64,000 bases of DNA from Enhydrobacter aerosaccus (GTDB lineage Bacteria > Pseudomonadota > Alphaproteobacteria > Reyranellales > Reyranellaceae), in assembly GCA_903832005.1 (NCBI GenBank), contig CAIKZO010000035.1, positions 1 to 64,000 of the forward strand, read 5' to 3'. A model generated the notes under the pieces. That model worked only from the letters and a program-made list of their open reading frames with translations. It had not been told where the DNA came from and searched no databases. Position 1 is the first letter of the stretch, and each line of letters begins with the position of its first letter. Below are positions 63,055 through 64,000 of this stretch, one piece after another. Position numbers and translations under genes: made by a program.

Positions 63055-64000
63055 ATGGCCAAACGTAGCACAAACGTCATCCCACACGCCGCCGTGAAGC
63101 CGGTGCAATTCGGACAGGCGCTCTCCGAGCGTTACCTGTCCTATGCACTGTCGACCATCATGGCGCGCTCGCTGCCCGACGTGCGCGATGGATTGAAGCC
63201 CGTGCATCGCCGGCTGATGCACGCGATGCGCCTGCTGCGACTCGATCCCAACAGCGCCTTCAAGAAGAGCGCGCGCGTCGTCGGCGACGTGATCGGCCAG
63301 TATCATCCGCACGGCGACCAGTCGATCTACGACGCGCTGGTGCGTCTGGCCCAGGAATTCTCCGTCCGCTATCCGCTGATCGAGGGTCACGGCAACTTCG
63401 GCAACATCGACGGCGATAACCCGGCCGCCATGCGTTACACCGAGGCGCGCCTCACGGCGGTCGCCGAGGCGCTGCTGGGCGGCATCGACGAGAACGCCGT
63501 CGACTTCCGGCCCAACTACGACGGCTCGACCGACGAGCCGGTCGTGCTGCCGGGTGGTTTCCCGAACCTGCTCGCCAACGGCGCCGCCGGCATCGCGGTC
63601 GGCATGGCTTGCTCGATCCCGCCGCACAATGCGGGCGAACTCTGCGACGCGCTGTTGCACCTGATCAAGACACCCAACGCCCGCATCGACACGCTGGCCG
63701 ACATGGTGAAGGGGCCGGACTTCCCGACCGGCGGCGTCCTGGTCGAGTCGCGCGAGTCGATGATCGAATCGTACAAGACCGGCCGCGGCGCCTTCCGCCT
63801 GCGCGCGCGCTGGTCGAAGGAAGAGCTGCCGCGCGGCCAGTACCGGATCATCATCACCGAGATCCCGTACCAGGTGCAGAAGGGCAAGCTGATCGAGCGT
63901 ATCGCCGAGATCATCAACGCCAAGAAGCTGCCGATTTTGGAAGACGTGCGCGACGAGTCGGCCGACGACGTGCGCATCGTGCTGGAGCCGCGCACCGGCC
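63055..64000 (+). CDS. parC: DNA topoisomerase IV subunit A (partial, runs off window)
   Basis: The first 315 codons of ParC; the right end of the window cuts it. It starts [20 protein letters not shown] and shows the GyrA/ParC core: [54 protein letters not shown] and the catalytic Tyr128 in [18 protein letters not shown]. ParC rather than GyrA is supported by position after recO and by the [19 protein letters not shown] block. In the quinolone-resistance-determining region the residue after HPHGD is Gln89, not the Ser of E. coli (Ser80). Confidence 0.95.
   Translation, partial: MAKRSTNVIPHAAVKPVQFGQALSERYLSYALSTIMARSLPDVRDGLKPVHRRLMHAMRLLRLDPNSAFKKSARVVGDVIGQYHPHGDQSIYDALVRLAQEFSVRYPLIEGHGNFGNIDGDNPAAMRYTEARLTAVAEALLGGIDENAVDFRPNYDGSTDEPVVLPGGFPNLLANGAAGIAVGMACSIPPHNAGELCDALLHLIKTPNARIDTLADMVKGPDFPTGGVLVESRESMIESYKTGRGAFRLRARWSKEELPRGQYRIIITEIPYQVQKGKLIERIAEIINAKKLPILEDVRDESADDVRIVLEPRTG

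Overview
The window is high-GC, gene-dense chromosomal DNA from an alphaproteobacterium. Alphaproteobacterial marks are the ATP12 chaperone gene, the TIGR02302/DUF4175 membrane protein downstream of lysA, an MJ0042-type zinc-ribbon protein, one bifunctional Rsh, CTTGAC/CTTGCC promoters, and the order folK-rpoZ-rsh-pdxJ-acpS-lepB-rnc-era-recO-parC. A Rhodospirillales- or Reyranella-like soil or water bacterium fits, but the genus is a guess. I see no prophage, insertion sequence, rRNA or CRISPR array. The only clear selfish element is an intein.

Layout. 1-6.7 kb: an 8-bp tandem repeat and a hairpin, a small BON-like protein, then etfB-etfA-hbd (electron transfer and beta-oxidation), an FkbM methyltransferase, a secreted protein, an MlrC-type M81 metallopeptidase, a VOC protein and a small membrane protein. 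6.7-8.7 kb (minus): a class III CoA-transferase and a TlpA-like thioredoxin. 8.7-14.0 kb: argH-lysA-TIGR02302, the last with a long Gln/Gly repeat. 14.0-16.5 kb: a hypothetical gene, hypoxanthine phosphoribosyltransferase and a zinc-ribbon protein (minus), then a PlsC-like acyltransferase. 16.5-20.5 kb: an unrecognised gene with a hairpin over its ribosome binding site, then a B12-dependent ribonucleotide reductase whose thiyl-radical cysteine is preceded directly by a 375-residue LAGLIDADG intein. 20.7-23.4 kb: a DegP/Do protease and RarA. 23.4-30.3 kb: accessory genes (cupin, MarR, MFS transporter, short PfpI-like protein, chloroperoxidase-like hydrolase, large winged-helix/NB-ARC regulator). 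30.4-34 kb: an L,D-transpeptidase, a dienelactone-hydrolase-like protein and an RluC/D pseudouridine synthase. 34-42.8 kb: AsmA-like, ATP12, a PEP-mutase-like protein, then pccB, a 2TM protein, pccA, acylphosphatase, a FlK-like thioesterase and lipB (minus). 42.9-49.2 kb: tRNA-Leu(GAG), malic enzyme maeB, mgtE, isovaleryl-CoA dehydrogenase and a class V aminotransferase. 49.1-53.5 kb: a glycosyltransferase (minus), then a tight TetR, acyl-CoA synthetase, molybdopterin protein and glutathione peroxidase operon. 53.5-64 kb: a repeat-rich gap, a family 5-type uracil-DNA glycosylase and a NYN-domain protein (minus), then the conserved folK-to-parC block, parC running off the right edge.

Metabolically the window centres on acyl-CoA and branched-chain or odd-chain catabolism: EtfAB takes electrons from dehydrogenases such as the isovaleryl-CoA dehydrogenase, Hbd works in beta-oxidation, PccAB carboxylates propionyl-CoA, and malic enzyme drains C4 acids. 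Noncoding structure worth attention: a two-copy hairpin with a compensatory base change, a two-copy GAGACA/TGTCTC palindromic element placed the same way after two stop codons, a 19-bp-arm inverted repeat, a 13-bp stem over a TATAAT box at the rsh start codon, and several candidate operators.
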